Positions 11,881 to 25,400 of a stretch of 64,000 bases of DNA are shown one piece after another (position 1 is the first letter of the stretch; each line of letters begins with the position of its first letter). This DNA is from Harmothoe impar (taxonomy: Eukaryota; Annelida; Polychaeta; Phyllodocida; Polynoidae): the NCBI GenBank assembly GCA_947462335.1, contig OX381718.1, positions 35,866,976 to 35,930,975 of the forward strand. The letters run 5' to 3'. The position numbers were made by a program, and so were the translations under genes. Below the pieces are notes generated by a model. That model was given only the letters and a program-made list of their open reading frames with translations. It did not search any database and was not told where the DNA came from.

Positions 11881-13274
11881 ACCATGAATCAGTTTGTTAT
11901 AACTTTAATTTTAATAGCCAGGTGTGTTCCAAGATCGGGGAAAATATGCACACATGTAAGATATATTGTATTATGGTAAAAGGTACAGATCACTATAGCA
12001 CAGGAGCAAATAAAAAGTGAAGCTCAGAATGATATCCCTGGTGTGTGGCTATTATGGGGAGGTTACCTAACCACATGTATGGTACTCCGTAGCTCTATGC
12101 CCCCAACTACAGTCGGAGCTATAGGGCTTTTTTTGAACCCAACTGTGTGGCCAGACACCAGGTACACCATATCTTTAACTTTGATAATAGCAATGGTATT
12201 TGGTCAACTTTTCTAGAAACACAGGACAACTTTTGTATAATATGTAACTTGTATCTAGAACTATTTATTCCATATATGATAATGTCTCAAAGTCATTATA
12301 GAGTTATCCCACTTAATGAGACTGTGAAATGGTATTAAAAATGTGCAGACACTAGATTGCATAGGCATAGGAAACATAATGGACCAGGTTAGTGGGAAAT
12401 TGAAATAATAGAAAATATACCTACACGTTCTCATAGGCCTTTGGCTCCCCTCAGAGCATGTGACGACTTGGTCTGACCAGCAGGAACTGAGGCTTGTGAA
12501 CAGGTATAGCCCTTTGACCACCCCACGTCAGGACTGTAAGTGTGACCTGTAGGACTTCTTTGGGAGTGGCTATTCTGTGTCGGAAGGGGGGGAGTTCCAG
12601 TACCGCATATAATATCTCTTGCTCTCCCTTACACATTCACATTCGATATTGTTTCACATACATGCCTATTTTACATCAGAATATTTTACAATAAATCAGA
12701 TGTACATACTAGCTTGGATATAATAAAACGATAATGGTTTCTTGAATAGGAAATAATGGATAATTGAGGTAAGGTATGGGACCTTTTTCAAACAACCTAG
12801 CTGGTGATGTGGCAGATTTGATAAGCCAATGATATAAAATTTAATGGTCCAAAAAGAGACTTCATGACCTTCTCTCATCACCTGGGCATGCAACATATTA
12901 TCATCATAATACGAGTGCTAGTGATAAGGGCAATAAAGTGAATATATTTGGATGATATATTTTCACAATATATATTTGGGGCCATTTATGTCTCAGCCAT
13001 GGTTTACCTGGATGAGCCCTCTCTAAAGTTGCCTATTTGCACCCACCCACCTCCTTCTTACTAACAATGACGGGTCCTACAGTTCTTGTGCTCAGTGACT
13101 GACCTCAATTCCCTTAAATTATAGTTTCTATAATTAGCAGGTCAGGTAGACCACCTGTTAACAGGGTACTGAAGGTGACTTTGGGTAGTGTTGCGATATT
13201 TGGGGTTGTGAATGTCAAAAACATTGTAACAGGAATAGACGTTTATTGTCACATTTTATAGGGGGTCTGGATGG

Positions 13275-13455
13275 GGGTCCCGATTTTCCCTGTCGATTTT
13301 AAGAAATGGCCATGTCACCCTGTTGATTTAAAGAAATATCCATGTCACCATGTCGATTTTAAGAAACTGCTATGTCCCACGTCAGTATCTCTTATATTCC
13401 TCATGTCGCATGTCACTGAGCCAAAAAGGCCCATGTTGCCATGTCGAATTTAGTG
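13275..13455. repeat. Degenerate tandem 'gccatgtcac...tcgattttaagaaa' units
   Basis: Three to four imperfect copies of a unit of about 37 bp containing atgtcgattttaagaaa. Related sequence lies near 0.15-0.45 and 6.25 kb. Confidence 0.55.
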
Positions 13456-14601
13456 GTCCACACCCATTGTATAAGGAGTGACTCATCACGAGATACTCTC
13501 TCAATTTGGTATTAGGCAAAGCTAGCCGAGCCAAAGCCCTAGTTTCTATATTCAATCATTAGTTTTACATGCTAAACCACAGCATATTCACATTTACAAA
13601 ATAGTACTGCTAGCAGGCCATAAGGTAGTGAAATGATACTTTCAGTTTATTGTATACCAAATATATCAATATCCACTATATCCAATACCACTAGTAAGTA
13701 TAAAGCCATCAATGCAAGACTACATATTCTGTAGGTATAAGAATACTAAATAAATTAGTCTAAATTATCACTTGGTACCCCATACTACACATTCAATGAC
13801 CGGCATACCAACATGTTTGTCCCAGCTATTGACTGGGGTAAATCCCGTGATTTCACTGGATTTTACATGGTAAATCACAGGTTTATAATCACGGGAATAT
13901 CCCGGGAATTTTTGCTCACAGAATCCCCAAAAGATCCCGGGAATTTCTCGTTATTTGTTACCAGGGGTGTCTTAAAGACACCCTTAGGGCAATATGTGTA
14001 TCATTATTTCACACAGGCCTCTATTTCAACATAGACACCGCCATGAGCCAATACAACAGACCTTCAGGGAAGATGATGCTTTATCAATTCTTAAAGTTCT
14101 TAAAAGAGGTGTCTATGTAGTAGATGTATCTTTATTGCATCGTAATCATAGTGGTATAGCATTCAACCCTTGAATCCTGCAATGTGTATTATCATCCTTT
14201 TGTATCCCATGCAATTTAAATTAATTAACTCAGATTTAAGCACCTTTAGATCCACAATAATATTAAAGTGGTTATAGAAACTACAGCTCATCACAGAGCT
14301 GCCATCTGGTATGTGTTTGATATACTATGATCTAAACACTACATGTTTACATCCTGAACACTGATTTTTCCTACTGTTTAAATACTAAACATCTAAACAT
14401 ATTCAATAGAACTGTTAAGGCGTTTAGAATAAAAGTGTTTAGGTCCTTAACAGAAGGATTCAAAGACACAAACCTTGTAATATGTTTAGACTTTAAACAT
14501 GTTTAGACCTAAACATGTTAAAAACCTAAGCACCTTTTTTGCAGTGTAGTAGGGCAGAATACCCGGACTATGTCAACCACAAATTGAATCTTTCTACTCA
14601 C

Positions 14602-14841
14602 GTTTTTGCCAGAACCAGAAGTTTGCATTGAGACGACCATTGATCCAGGTTTTCTGCCAGCCTTGTCGCACCACCTCAGCAGTTAGCAGGCTCTGTGAGG
14701 TGGCATCCTCCACTGCTGCCAGGCGTCCTGACTTAGGTAGGGAGGTTTGGCAGTACTCATCAGCTGCCTGCCAGTCTAGGTTCTGGTCTACAGACACAAA
14801 ACACCTCCCCGGTAAGTCATAGTTACCATCACACATCCTCA
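14602..14841 (-). CDS. Receptor gene 2, exon 2: CTLD first half
   Basis: The 240-nt phase 1-1 exon has acceptor ctcaacag and donor gtgagt. It encodes RMCDGNYDLPGRCFVSVDQN, LDWQAADEYC, RLAAVEDATS, KTWINGRL and FWFWQK, the same CTLD first half as gene 1 exon 2 and close to it residue by residue. It joins in phase to the leader at 17.9 kb. Confidence 0.8.
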
Positions 14842-14889
14842 CTGTTGAGAGGAAATTTATAAAACGTGATATGAAGTACATGAATAGTA

Positions 14890-17070
14890 CACCTAAGACA
14901 AAGATTGAACGTGACTGAAATTACCTGCTCCTATCTAGGTACATTTAAGAGGGCTTTTCCTGTGAGAACGTGTATGGTTGGTGATTATAGGCTCATTGTG
15001 ATTCTTTCTAATATTATAGGCTCATTGTGATTTTTTCTAAATGATGTATGGCACAAACTACGTTCATGCTTTGTCCACCCTACCATTAATTGACTTAGGG
15101 AAGGAAAAGGAGTATCCTGATATAGACTACCAGCTTATACAGTCCAGAAAAGTATTTTTTCACATGTTTTCATTACTAATTTATCAGGATAATAATGTTG
15201 AACCAGATGAAAATAGTTCTGCAGTATTTGAACAATTAGTGCAAAATCATTTAGCCTAGGCTATACCTCCGCACCTTGTCAGTGACAAAGGGTATTGCTT
15301 AGTTATTTGTTTCTATTCACCTAGAGTCAAATGTGAGCAGGCAAGCAGAAAGGGGTATCCCCGGGGGATTAGTACCAAATTTAGCCACCAGGGGGCCCAC
15401 CATGGCCTAAAATGGTAGAAACATGCTAATAATTATTTGTATTTTGGTACTTTTTTCTGGCGAATTCAGGTGTTTTATACAAAACATTCCATTTTTGGTA
15501 GAAAGCTTCCTTATTTGGAATGTGAAAAGAACGTTTTAGAGCCTAAATGGGTGTTTTTGTTAATATGTGTTGCCATGGAAACATCATTTTCATTCCAAAT
15601 AAAAAAAATAAAGAATCCCATTGATAGAATGATTTATGAGGATCACTATGGTCAAAACAGAATAAAATTATCATTTATGGATCCATCCAATATATGTTAT
15701 ACAGGATTGGCTGGGGTATTGACGGAAGAACTCGCCAGGTGGCACCACTCTCACCACCTACCTGGGTCACCTGGCCACCTACCCCAGCCAGTGCCTCATG
15801 TCCACCAACCTGGGTGCCAGGACAGACTCAGTTTTTTTTGTTATTTTTTTTTCTAATATATACATTTACACTTTTCGTTATTACTTGTTAATAAATAGGC
15901 CAGGCCGGTCTTTATTTACGACCATCTCAGGCCCAACCGCAGTTATCCCGGTTTGTCCCTTCTATACTCATCTCCTCCTAGTCAATACATCAAAATCTAT
16001 GGCCTATTGAATGAAAATGTATGATCATTTTCTAATTATTCTAATTATGCTAATTAGATAGATATATCTTGGAAACTATGAGACTTAGAGCTAATTTGGG
16101 TTTTGGGTAGGGCAATGCCTACCCATATTCAAATAGCCATTTCTCAAAAACCAGAAATGATATCTTCTTGTGTAATATATCACTGGAAAGCCTATTATAT
16201 CAATTTTAAAGTTGACATTTTCATTGGATATCCCTTTCTCCTTGCCTGTACACAAATTGTAGGTACCACGGATAGTTTGAAGAAACCCTTCCCTGACCAA
16301 AATGGTTATAACTTATATTGGTTAGGAAGCTGATAAAGAATGCTGAAGAATGATGGTAATTATGTTAAGATCCGTTCAGTAGTTGATTTTATATGAATTT
16401 TCCAAAAATAAAAGTTTCAGCCATTTAGCATCTTTTATTTTCAATAGCCAATGGGCCAATTTCGGAGTGATATCACACTTATTTTGATGACAAGTTGAAA
16501 AATTGATATTTCCCAATCAACTATACATGGACATTGCATAAATATCTTTATAATAGGTTCAGACATATTTGTATTGAAATATTGTACCCTCTAACACGGC
16601 AGAATTACCAATCCCTTACCACTGAAAATGGCCATTCTGCCAGTTTTACCCCATACCTAGTTCAAGGAAGACATACCTGAGGACTTCGGTATTACATGCA
16701 ATGTATACATGTTACATAGAGCATGAATAATTTTTCTCACATCATTTCCTATGTGTATCTTTTGAACCATATTCGTTTAAAAATGGCAAGATCACTAATA
16801 TGTACGTATGTAGCAAATGCTATACTGCAAATGGTGCCACAGATTGTTAACTAGAAGTCCAATCCTCTTGTAATTTGAAACACATACTACCCATGACATG
16901 TCAACATCAATACCATAATGATTTTTTATGGAAATTAACTTTATTTTTTTAAGCTTACCAGTATGCTATATAGGATTTGTATAGAAAAATAACTATGATT
17001 TAATTTTGCCACTGCACCATCCATAGGATTGCTTAGCTCTCTTCACATGGTTGTAATAACTATTTTAAAC
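14890..17070. other. Intron 1 of receptor gene 2, no coding feature recognised
   Basis: The interval between the CTLD exon and the leader exon is AT-rich. The open frame near 15.44-15.86 kb has no family signature and is treated as chance. Confidence 0.4.
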
Positions 17071-17083
17071 TTCAGTGTGAGGC

Positions 17084-17364
17084 CACCTTATTTTGATAAC
17101 TTGGATTACGGGCTTTTGGCTCCAACTTTTTGGAAGAGGAAAAAAAAAAAAAAAAAAAAGCTGCCCTACGGGGGGAGCCGGACCACAAAATATTTCGAAG
17201 GGTAGAGGCAAAAAAAAAAAAAAAAAAAGCATGGAAAACCTGTATATTCTTTAAAAAATCTCGGAGGGGAAAGGCCAAAAAAAAAAAAAAAACTTCTTTT
17301 TTTTTGTGCAAAATGCCTAAAATCTCGGCGGCGGGTCTGTAATCCAAGTTATCAAAATAAAACG
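17084..17364. mobile_element. Small TIR element with three poly(A) tracts
   Basis: Inverted ends contain ttttgataacttggattac and its complement. The interior has three A runs of 16-20 separated by 40-60 bp units. It lies in intron 1 of receptor gene 2. Confidence 0.65.
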
Positions 17365-17893
17365 GCCTAAGGGGCGGGACGAACATTTCTTTTCAATAAT
17401 AATGCATTTTTTAACCTATTATTTTCTATGAAAAGTAATCATTTTTATTCATTTTTGTTCGTCCCGGGGACCACAGTGAAGCCTGATATGTATCCTAATC
17501 AACGATGCAGGTATATTTCATGTGCAATGTATGGTGCAATGGGAAATCCAGTTTATATGACAGAGAGTCAAATCAGCTGCAGGAAAACAGGTGACAAAAC
17601 CTGTAATTTGACCCAAAGTGACCCTCAGTGAAGACCCATTTACACATGCATAGCAAGTACAACCTACTTAATACCAATGATATTTCAAACTAACAGATCC
17701 ATATCTTTCTTTTGAGGGGTTTGAGATTTCTGTACATTAATTTTCCTGGTCTCTGGAGGCTTGTAAAGATTGATATTTTTTCTCTGAGGATCGGCGATTT
17801 CACCGCTATGACTCGCTAAATGCGCGGTACCTATTTGTGTTGCCCATTACACCCTTTATAGTCCTCTAGGTTAGGTAGAATGAGGCATATTAC

Positions 17894-17975
17894 CTGATCC
17901 ATAGTCCCTAATACAGTGACATGACCTTAAAATGTTCAGGATCACAAGTAGTATTGCCAGATGAATGCCATCCAT
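17894..17975 (-). CDS. Receptor gene 2, exon 1: start codon and signal peptide
   Basis: Eighty-two bases from ATG at 17975-17973 to the donor TCAG|gtaat encode a leader with LAILLVILNILR and end in DYGS, phase 1. It is homologous to the 39.6-kb exon of gene 1. The start is about 1.2 kb beyond the stop of gene 1, so the two genes are tandem and head-to-tail. Confidence 0.75.
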
Positions 17976-19153
17976 TGTATGTGACAGGTTGCACTTGTGA
18001 GAAAGCGTCAGATATTGTGATGGATTCAGGGAACAATCCGCTTGAAACAATCCTATGGTTTAAGTTTGATATGGCCTGGTTACTCAAATTCACAACTACA
18101 AGGTCAGGAATGTCTGTATATATAAAGAATGAAAACTGTTGCTGAGTCAGTGAACTGGCTCTGCTCTGATTCACACATGACCACCCTATCTATCTTCTCT
18201 AGGGTTTACCCTTTAAGAACAGCATACCTCTATAATGCACTTTGCTCTTTTGTCATCATGATGCACAAATGCAACTCTGGTCAGTAACTCACCCCAATGT
18301 TCCAATCTAGCACTAATTGGGACAATGGTGTTGGATAATTATGAACCCCATACAGGCTACAGGAGATATGTATGTAGTCAGGTCTCATAGTGTCTGTTTC
18401 CTGTTGCAAGGAAAAATGTTAAAGAGTATACGCATACCGACATTGTTACTTTTTTTCCGGAAAATAACGACATTTTTGATAAGAGACCTTACTAATACAT
18501 GAAAAGGAGATTTGTCATTATATTTGTATCTCACCAGGTGGCAGTGGCACCCCAGGTTCGAATGTCCATATAAGATTTTCAGACCCAAGGACTACTCATA
18601 TTGTCTTTGGACTGTCAAAAGGAGCATGCGGCCCTAACTATACCTTTCATTGGCCATGTGAAACACAAACAAAACCATTTCTCTGGTTACTTCTTTGAGG
18701 AATGATTTCAAAAATCGCTGACCAGTTATAGACATGAATAGACTGAACAAATATCTTTCCAATGAATCTTTACTTCACTGTCGCACATTTATTCCCAGAG
18801 AAAACGTTTTTAAACAAAACTCATTTAGCACTGTGGCGAGTATCGTCAGTGCGCAACGATTGTCCATCATCTGTAATAATTCCACATTCAAGGTTAGGGT
18901 ATCCTATGTGATAGCGTTGAATAGTAGTTATGATAGATAATATTGATGTCAGTTCTTATAGGTTAGTGTCAAATACAGCACCATGTAACAGGAAATACAC
19001 ACTGTGAAGAGTAAGTGTAGGTACACAAAATAATTTACTGTATTATTCTGGAATCTAGACTACTCTAGATAGATTGTATTGTGTACCTATGCTAAATTGT
19101 ACACCTACAATAGAGTCTATACCACAATAGGCAACCAACTATTTACAATGCAG
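17976..19153. other. Intergenic region between the tandem receptor genes
   Basis: About 1.2 kb separates the start of gene 2 from the stop of gene 1. It must hold the gene 1 3' UTR (AATAAA on the minus strand near 18.79 kb) and the gene 2 promoter. No TATA-like element stood out. Confidence 0.45.
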
Positions 19154-19463
19154 TCAATACTTTCTCTTTGAATGTACAGGTTCAAGATAGTCATAGTTCT
19201 TCCTCTCTAGATCAGCATATTCATGATAGGTATCCCTATCCCTATCTCTGCCTGTCTCCATATAATGAGGATCATTGAAAGTTCCAGGGCTCCGCCCACC
19301 CTTTGCATAATGCCCCGGAAGAATGTCTGGTTCATAAGACGGATTTGAGACTGCTGCGCCCCTTGAACGTTGATTAGCGGGTGGACGAGGGAGAGCCCGA
19401 TTTGCTGAATGCTGGTTTCTGCCTGTTCGCTGTCGCTGTCGCTCCCTCTCCTGCTTCTTGTGC
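19154..19463 (-). CDS. Receptor gene 1, exon 11: cytoplasmic tail and stop
   Basis: The final exon (phase 2 in, acceptor ttattcag) encodes 102 residues and a TGA at 19156-19154. It opens with the basic stretch RHKKQERERQRQR and then carries NPSYEPDIL (an NPxY-type motif), PHYMETG, and EYADL and YDYLEP, giving two YxxL-like sites near the end. Such sites can serve endocytosis or SH2-type signalling; this is inference. The YADL-YDYL spacing (four residues) is shorter than a classical ITAM. Confidence 0.82.
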
Positions 19464-22400
19464 CTGAATAAACGAAAATGAGGTGATAGTCTTAGTTTCT
19501 GAATAGACCACATGTGTGGTTTCTATTTTGGTGTCATATACAAACTAATAGGGCTTTACACTCTTTCACTTTTGAGAACATGTTGCCAACATAGAATCAA
19601 TTAACCACAAAAGCATATATACAGTGTGCTTAAAAAGGCTGGGTTGTTGGATCAAGCTTAAGGAACAAGCTAAAGGAACATCTTATAAAAGTGAATATTG
19701 TGAGGGCACTTGATGGCACTTTATTCTTTGGTTTAGGTTTTAGTAGAACTAACTGCTAATAGTTACCTTAGGCAGCAGCAGACGCAGAGTATTATAACAA
19801 TAACAATAACGACAGCACCACCTGCACCCGCTCCAATACCTGCAGATGGAAACAGGAAAGCTATACATTAAAGCAGCCGTATCAGGTACAACATACATAT
19901 TTTGTCTGTGTGGATGCGTATAGGGGAATATCTTGCCTGGGCTACCTTCACTCATTATGCCAAATCTATGCACCAATACAATGCTGGCGAGGCTCTGTCC
20001 GGAACTGTGGTACGTCATTAAACAATGAGTAGCTTCATAAATTGTGTGAAGTGGACTCCATTACATTGAGCAATGGCTATATATGAATATGTATATTAAC
20101 TTACCAATCAGAAGTTCCTGCGAAATCCCTCCGACTTGCATTTGGTTATCGGGAACTTGAGTGCTCATTTGTTCATTGCTTTGTTCTACAGAATACAGAA
20201 GGGGTTGAGAATAAGTGATTTGATATCATGTACCATTGAAATAGTTTCATTTTAAAGAGGAAAACTAGAGGTTTTTTTTATCATAGATGTAATTGATACC
20301 AACAGTATGTACCATAAGTATTATTGATTATACAGAACCAAAGAACAGTAATACTATGAAATATTCTTATATCATTATGAGGATATTTCATTGAAAATAT
20401 GTTTACAATCTGACCCTCCTTTTGGTTAGTAATTGAATTTTGTCTATACCTGTAGTTGTTGGTGTAGTCCCCTCCTCTTCATGTATATCTATGCAATATA
20501 AATGTACTTATCAGCATTATGGTGAATTTACCTATGGCCTCAAGTTTACTACAACACACCTAAATAATTGGGACGTGACACTGGCGACATTATTTTGTGT
20601 GGACAATGATCACCTCTATGCATTCTAGAAACAGTGTATATATGCGCATGTTTGGAAGTTAAACACACTTCTTGATAATTTATTGTCCCGCATTTCTTAA
20701 CATTTTTGACCTTTTTAACAAGTTTAGTTTCCAAACACATTTAGATATAACTTGTTTAAATTCAAATGGAAAATGTCTAGTGCTACGAAATGATAGGCTA
20801 TCTGGTTTTATAATTCCATACTCATATAGTAACTTCGATACTGGGACTATAAGCTGGGACTATAGACCAATGCAGCAAGAAAGGGTGACTTTTCAAAAAA
20901 GTTGTTGATAAAGTTTCTGAACAATTCTGACGTGTGGCAGACAAATACATGAATATAACCTCAAAATACTGCATTTTGATATATACCATTTGAAAGATAA
21001 TTGTCCTCTGGATCTCCTAATATGATACGTTTGTAAACATAGCCATTACAGACAAGGTTATGAGGATTGTGCTAAAATCAAACTAAATGCAACTTTATTA
21101 GGAGAAAGTCACCCTTTCTTGCTGCATTGGTCTATAGAGTCTGTCAGGGAATAGTCTTAGTATCTGACTACCGTAAAACCTCGGGTATAAGCCTAACTCA
21201 CGTATTAGCCACAACCCTAACTTTATCAGATCCTATAAGCCTCAGAGAGAGCGCTGAACCACTGAAATTTGCGTATAAACCACACCTTAGATATAGTTTA
21301 AAAGCCACACAGCCAAAGGCTGGTCAGCAGGTTCACAGGGCCCATACAGACTGAACATGTGGGGAGCAGGCTGGTCTCAGGTCTTGTCAAGTAGAGTCTT
21401 GAGTAGCTGGATGACTGTAGCAAGCTGGCCCCAACTCGTCCTCGGACACGTCCGAATGACATCGCTGGTATCTGAGGGGCCATGACCGCGCCACTTCCCC
21501 CGTATATTGGGGGGGGGGGGGGGGGGGTAGATTCTACGCGGTACCCATCTGCACTTTTAATACAACAGCACCAAGCGCACAGGAACTATTTTAACCAGCA
21601 ATCTTTGGTGCCAGCTATGACGCTTGGGAACAGATGTCGAGGTGGGGCCAGCTCGTTACAGTAGGTCAAACTCAAGGAGTGGACCCACAGTCATGAGCTC
21701 CCAGTGGGAACTGCCAGTGACCGGCAACAGCCTGTCGCATATATGGCTGTGTCTCACGACCTTGAGCCAATGTTTTTGTCTCTGATCGGGTGCCGTCTCT
21801 GACCGGGTGCCATCTCTGACCGGGTGCCATCTCTGACCTGGTGTCAGAAGGAAGTGTTTTTTGATTTTTAGCATATACTCATATATATTATGATTTGTAA
21901 AAACGTTATGGCAGTTGTTATGTAACTATAATTAGCCTCCTGCTGTTGGTAGAAGATAACTAAACTCCCAAATGACATCCTGTCAGAGACGGCACCCGGT
22001 CAGAGACGGCACCCAGTCAGAGACGGCACCCGGTCAGAGACAAAACATTGGACCAAGGTCGTGAGACACAGCCATATATGCAGGCCGTCGACGGTGGGGA
22101 CCTCTAGCCATACAGGCTGGATTAGTATAGGCCAGGTCACTAGAGGAACTGTGCAGTAAGGAATAACTTTAGTGGTACATGCTGGGCCAGTGGGGTGTTT
22201 CACAAGAGGAAAATAGATTCATTTTACATGTTTTCTAAGACCAACTTAATATCACCCGATGTTAATTTTATCTTGGTGTTTCACAAGTGTCAACTGTATC
22301 TATGGTCATATACTTAGATACAATTGAAGATAATAATGCGGCTTGTGAAACACCAACTTAAGACTAACATTTGGTAAAAGTAAGTCAAACTTAATAACCA

Positions 22401-25400
22401 TGTAGCATTAGTTTTAAATACGCTCCCCTTGTATGATGATCACATAGGATCAACATAAGTGTTGTTTAAATGTGTATAACCAGTTTATTTTCATCCTGAA
22501 AAAACAGATATTTGCAGGGATTCTTGTGTGTAGTATGACACATATATTACATGAAAAAAACATGAAAAAATATGTAAGGAAAATATTAGTGGGCATGGTA
22601 TGAGCTCCACGCTAATATGCATCGTGAAACACTTATACATTAGTTCCCAGCCAGCAATGGTCCCTGGGGCCCATTTGAGTTTTACTTGGGCCATCTGGGT
22701 TTGCCCATATCTGGGTTTTCCTCATTTTTGTCCAGGGCTACCAGTGAGATTCCAAATGGGCTGAGCCCACCAACAATTTTTTTCTAGAATATGTTGTAAA
22801 TACTTTGAAACATACTCATCTTTGGTTGTTTAAAAATAAAAAAAATTATAATTCAAAGTACCATTTTCATGGATTTGTGTCAAAGTGGGTTTTGCCTGAG
22901 CTTTATCTAGTCAAAGTGGGCTAAAATCTCCTTGGGACTTCTATGGGGGTAAACCTGGGCTGCTAGGTAGGCCCCAGCTGGGCTTAACCCACAGACAAAA
23001 CTTCAAATTTATACATTGAACTACATTTGAAATACTTTAATTTGTATCCATTAGCAGTGATTCTTTGAAATTAACATTTTAAGTAAAGTTACTATGCTAT
23101 GTCAAGATGGGTTTCACTTGGGATGGGTTTGGGCAAAGTGGGTCAAAGGGTCAATGGGCTTTACATGGGCATTGAATGTACCGTGGGGTGGGTCCCATTT
23201 GGGTTAGCCCACCAATTACTCTCTGGGCTCAGGCCATCAACTAAACTTTCATGGCTACTTTTCAAATCCCACTCCTGCTCATGGATGGGATGCCAAGTGG
23301 GCAAGTCATGTTCTTGAATAAACCACTAGATGTCCTCGTTGTAAGTGATACCACATTAACTTTCAACAGAGCTTTTTACATTTGGATTACAAAAGTTTAT
23401 GGATTCTCAATAATTCCAGAATGGCTAGGAATATAACAGATTTCATAATAGGTTCTGGGAATGCCATGTTTTATAACCCCATTCTGCACACAAATATGGA
23501 AACAAGCAACACCCAGATACAAACACCTGTTCCCTGAATGTCATAAAAATACATAATCATGCCACTGACTGAGTTCTCACACACAGGCTACTCGCATGCT
23601 GGCTGCATCACATAAGTTAAGAAATGTGTCCAGCCCAAGAGTAAGTCAGCTAAAGGATGCATTTCTCTACCCTCTGAATGGTGGAGGAAGAGATTCCTAC
23701 CTAAATGGAGGAACCAACTTATCTGGGAGATGGGCGATAACATATCAAATAATGGCAAACGACTACAGTAGAGGTTCACAGTCCTACATCCCCTCCCCCC
23801 CCCAAAAAAAAGATTATAATAATTATAATAAAAAAAATTCAAGCAAGCCCACGTGGGCCCCGCCCTATACCCATATGGATACGCTCAATTAAAATCTGGG
23901 CAAGCCCATCTTGGTCCCAGCAGTTAGCCCAGGACAAAAATGTGGTGGGCCCCATATGGACAAAGTGACGTGGGTCCCACCTAAAGGCCCACCTTTAGAC
24001 ACGTATGGGTCCTAGTAAGCAATGCTGACTGGGTTGTATCTAGATTGTAGGCCAAAGACCCTGACTTAACATCTTGGTTGTAAACCTTTGTGAAACACGT
24101 TTTATAAGCAGTATACAATTGATACAACCAAATGTCGGTCTTAGTGGTTATATACAATTAACACCTCCTATAGAAACACTTATTCTACAATTAATTGTAT
24201 GTCCCCCTTGTGAAACACCCCACTGGTTACGTTAATAACCGGGCCAGTAAAGTAGTCCTTGAGCAGGTGAAGTATGATGATATATAGTGGTTCATCACTA
24301 TATTTGTATGCATATTTTATAATGAAAACTATTGTAGAGAGTATCTAGAACACAGAAAGTACCCACAAAGAGTGTCATCACACAAATTACTTCAGGAGAA
24401 AGGGAAGGTAATCAATTGTTCAGTACAAGATGAAATATTGCTATACCTGTTTTCATATTCCACAAAATTGTTTTTTACAGTAAATACTAACGCATCGGGA
24501 GAATCATTCTGTATGGCCCCATTCTGCACTGTGATGTCATCAGAATGACTATGAAACCATTCCAAGTAGATTTAATAAATAATAACATAAATAAATGCAG
24601 ATCCTTACTTAAAAGGTTGTTCCCGCTTCCTGATTATTTACTCGCTTAGCCTGGAGTGTTTCAAGCCTAATGTGATATGCCCCAAGTGTTGCTCATAAAT
24701 AAACTGCTGGTTAAGACACTCAACCATGCAGCCCTGTCTAAATGTGCCACATGTCTGTCACACCCTTCTACAGAATGCCGGGGAAAATGTTTCCGGCATA
24801 CTTTGTTTCAAGCATATTTTCACCACAGATGCCAGCAGTGTAAAGTCCCCTTGCCAATCCAAAATTCAGCTTTGTAAGAAATGAGGTATTTAGAAAAAGG
24901 GAACATAATAACATGATTATAGAGGGTTTATAACTCACCAACCATGCACATGAATGGTAGTGGAGTGTGACAGTCAATGTTGTACCACTTAAAGTTGTCA
25001 TTTGCTTTCATCATGAAGCAGTCCTGGCCTGGGCCCTGTGCTGGCTGGGCCGTGCCCCAGTTGAAGTACCTGAATACCAACTGCCCTGTAGGAGAAAATA
25101 CATGTTATTAGTACTAGTAATGTTATTTCGTCATTATAGAATGTATGACTTGCACACAGTTTGGCAAAAATCCACTAATGCTGCATGTAAGACTCCATTT
25201 GGACAAAGTCTGGGGAAAACAACCCACTCCCTTTCCCATGTGGTGGGGGAGGGGGAGTATTGTGCCCCTTATCGTCCACAGGCTACAAACTGTCAACATC
25301 ACATAATGTCCACAGCCTTCCATCACAAAGTGTCCACAAAGAACAATTTATCCACAGCCTTCATTCACAAACCATCCACAAAATACAGTTTGTCCACAGA

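Larger units (their letters stand above)
10306..13966. mobile_element. Inner TIR pair nested in the 9.86-14.55 kb element
   Basis: The ends resemble inverted copies of ccctggNaacaaat, followed on both sides by repeated cccgtgatt/cacggga motifs (10310-10560 and 13835-13950). The interior of about 3.2 kb includes an (AT)n run and ATGTC-type repeats but no coding region. Confidence 0.5.
9857..14546. mobile_element. Long TIR element, no transposase, in intron 2 of receptor gene 2
   Basis: The ends are inverted copies of cactgcaaaaaaggtg with a TA dinucleotide on each side (9855-9856, 14547-14548), as for TA-target DNA transposons. Sub-terminal blocks rich in gtttagNNctaaacat occur at 9866-10180 and 14330-14530. 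The interior holds another TIR pair and no substantial reading frame. Confidence 0.65.
20500..24930. other. Intron 7 of receptor gene 1, filled with TIR elements
   Basis: No exon-like sequence was seen here on either strand. The region holds a fragment with taccgtaaaacctcg (21.17 kb), a G run of about 20 at 21.51 kb, and the two annotated TIR elements. Confidence 0.5.

Noticed and set aside
11760..12020. Tyr/Ile-rich frames across the (AT)n tract
   Set aside because: They are translations of a microsatellite.
12430..12590. Possible minus-strand exon ending in EPKAYENV and a stop
   Set aside because: A TGA lies just upstream in that frame and no coherent exon can be built around it.
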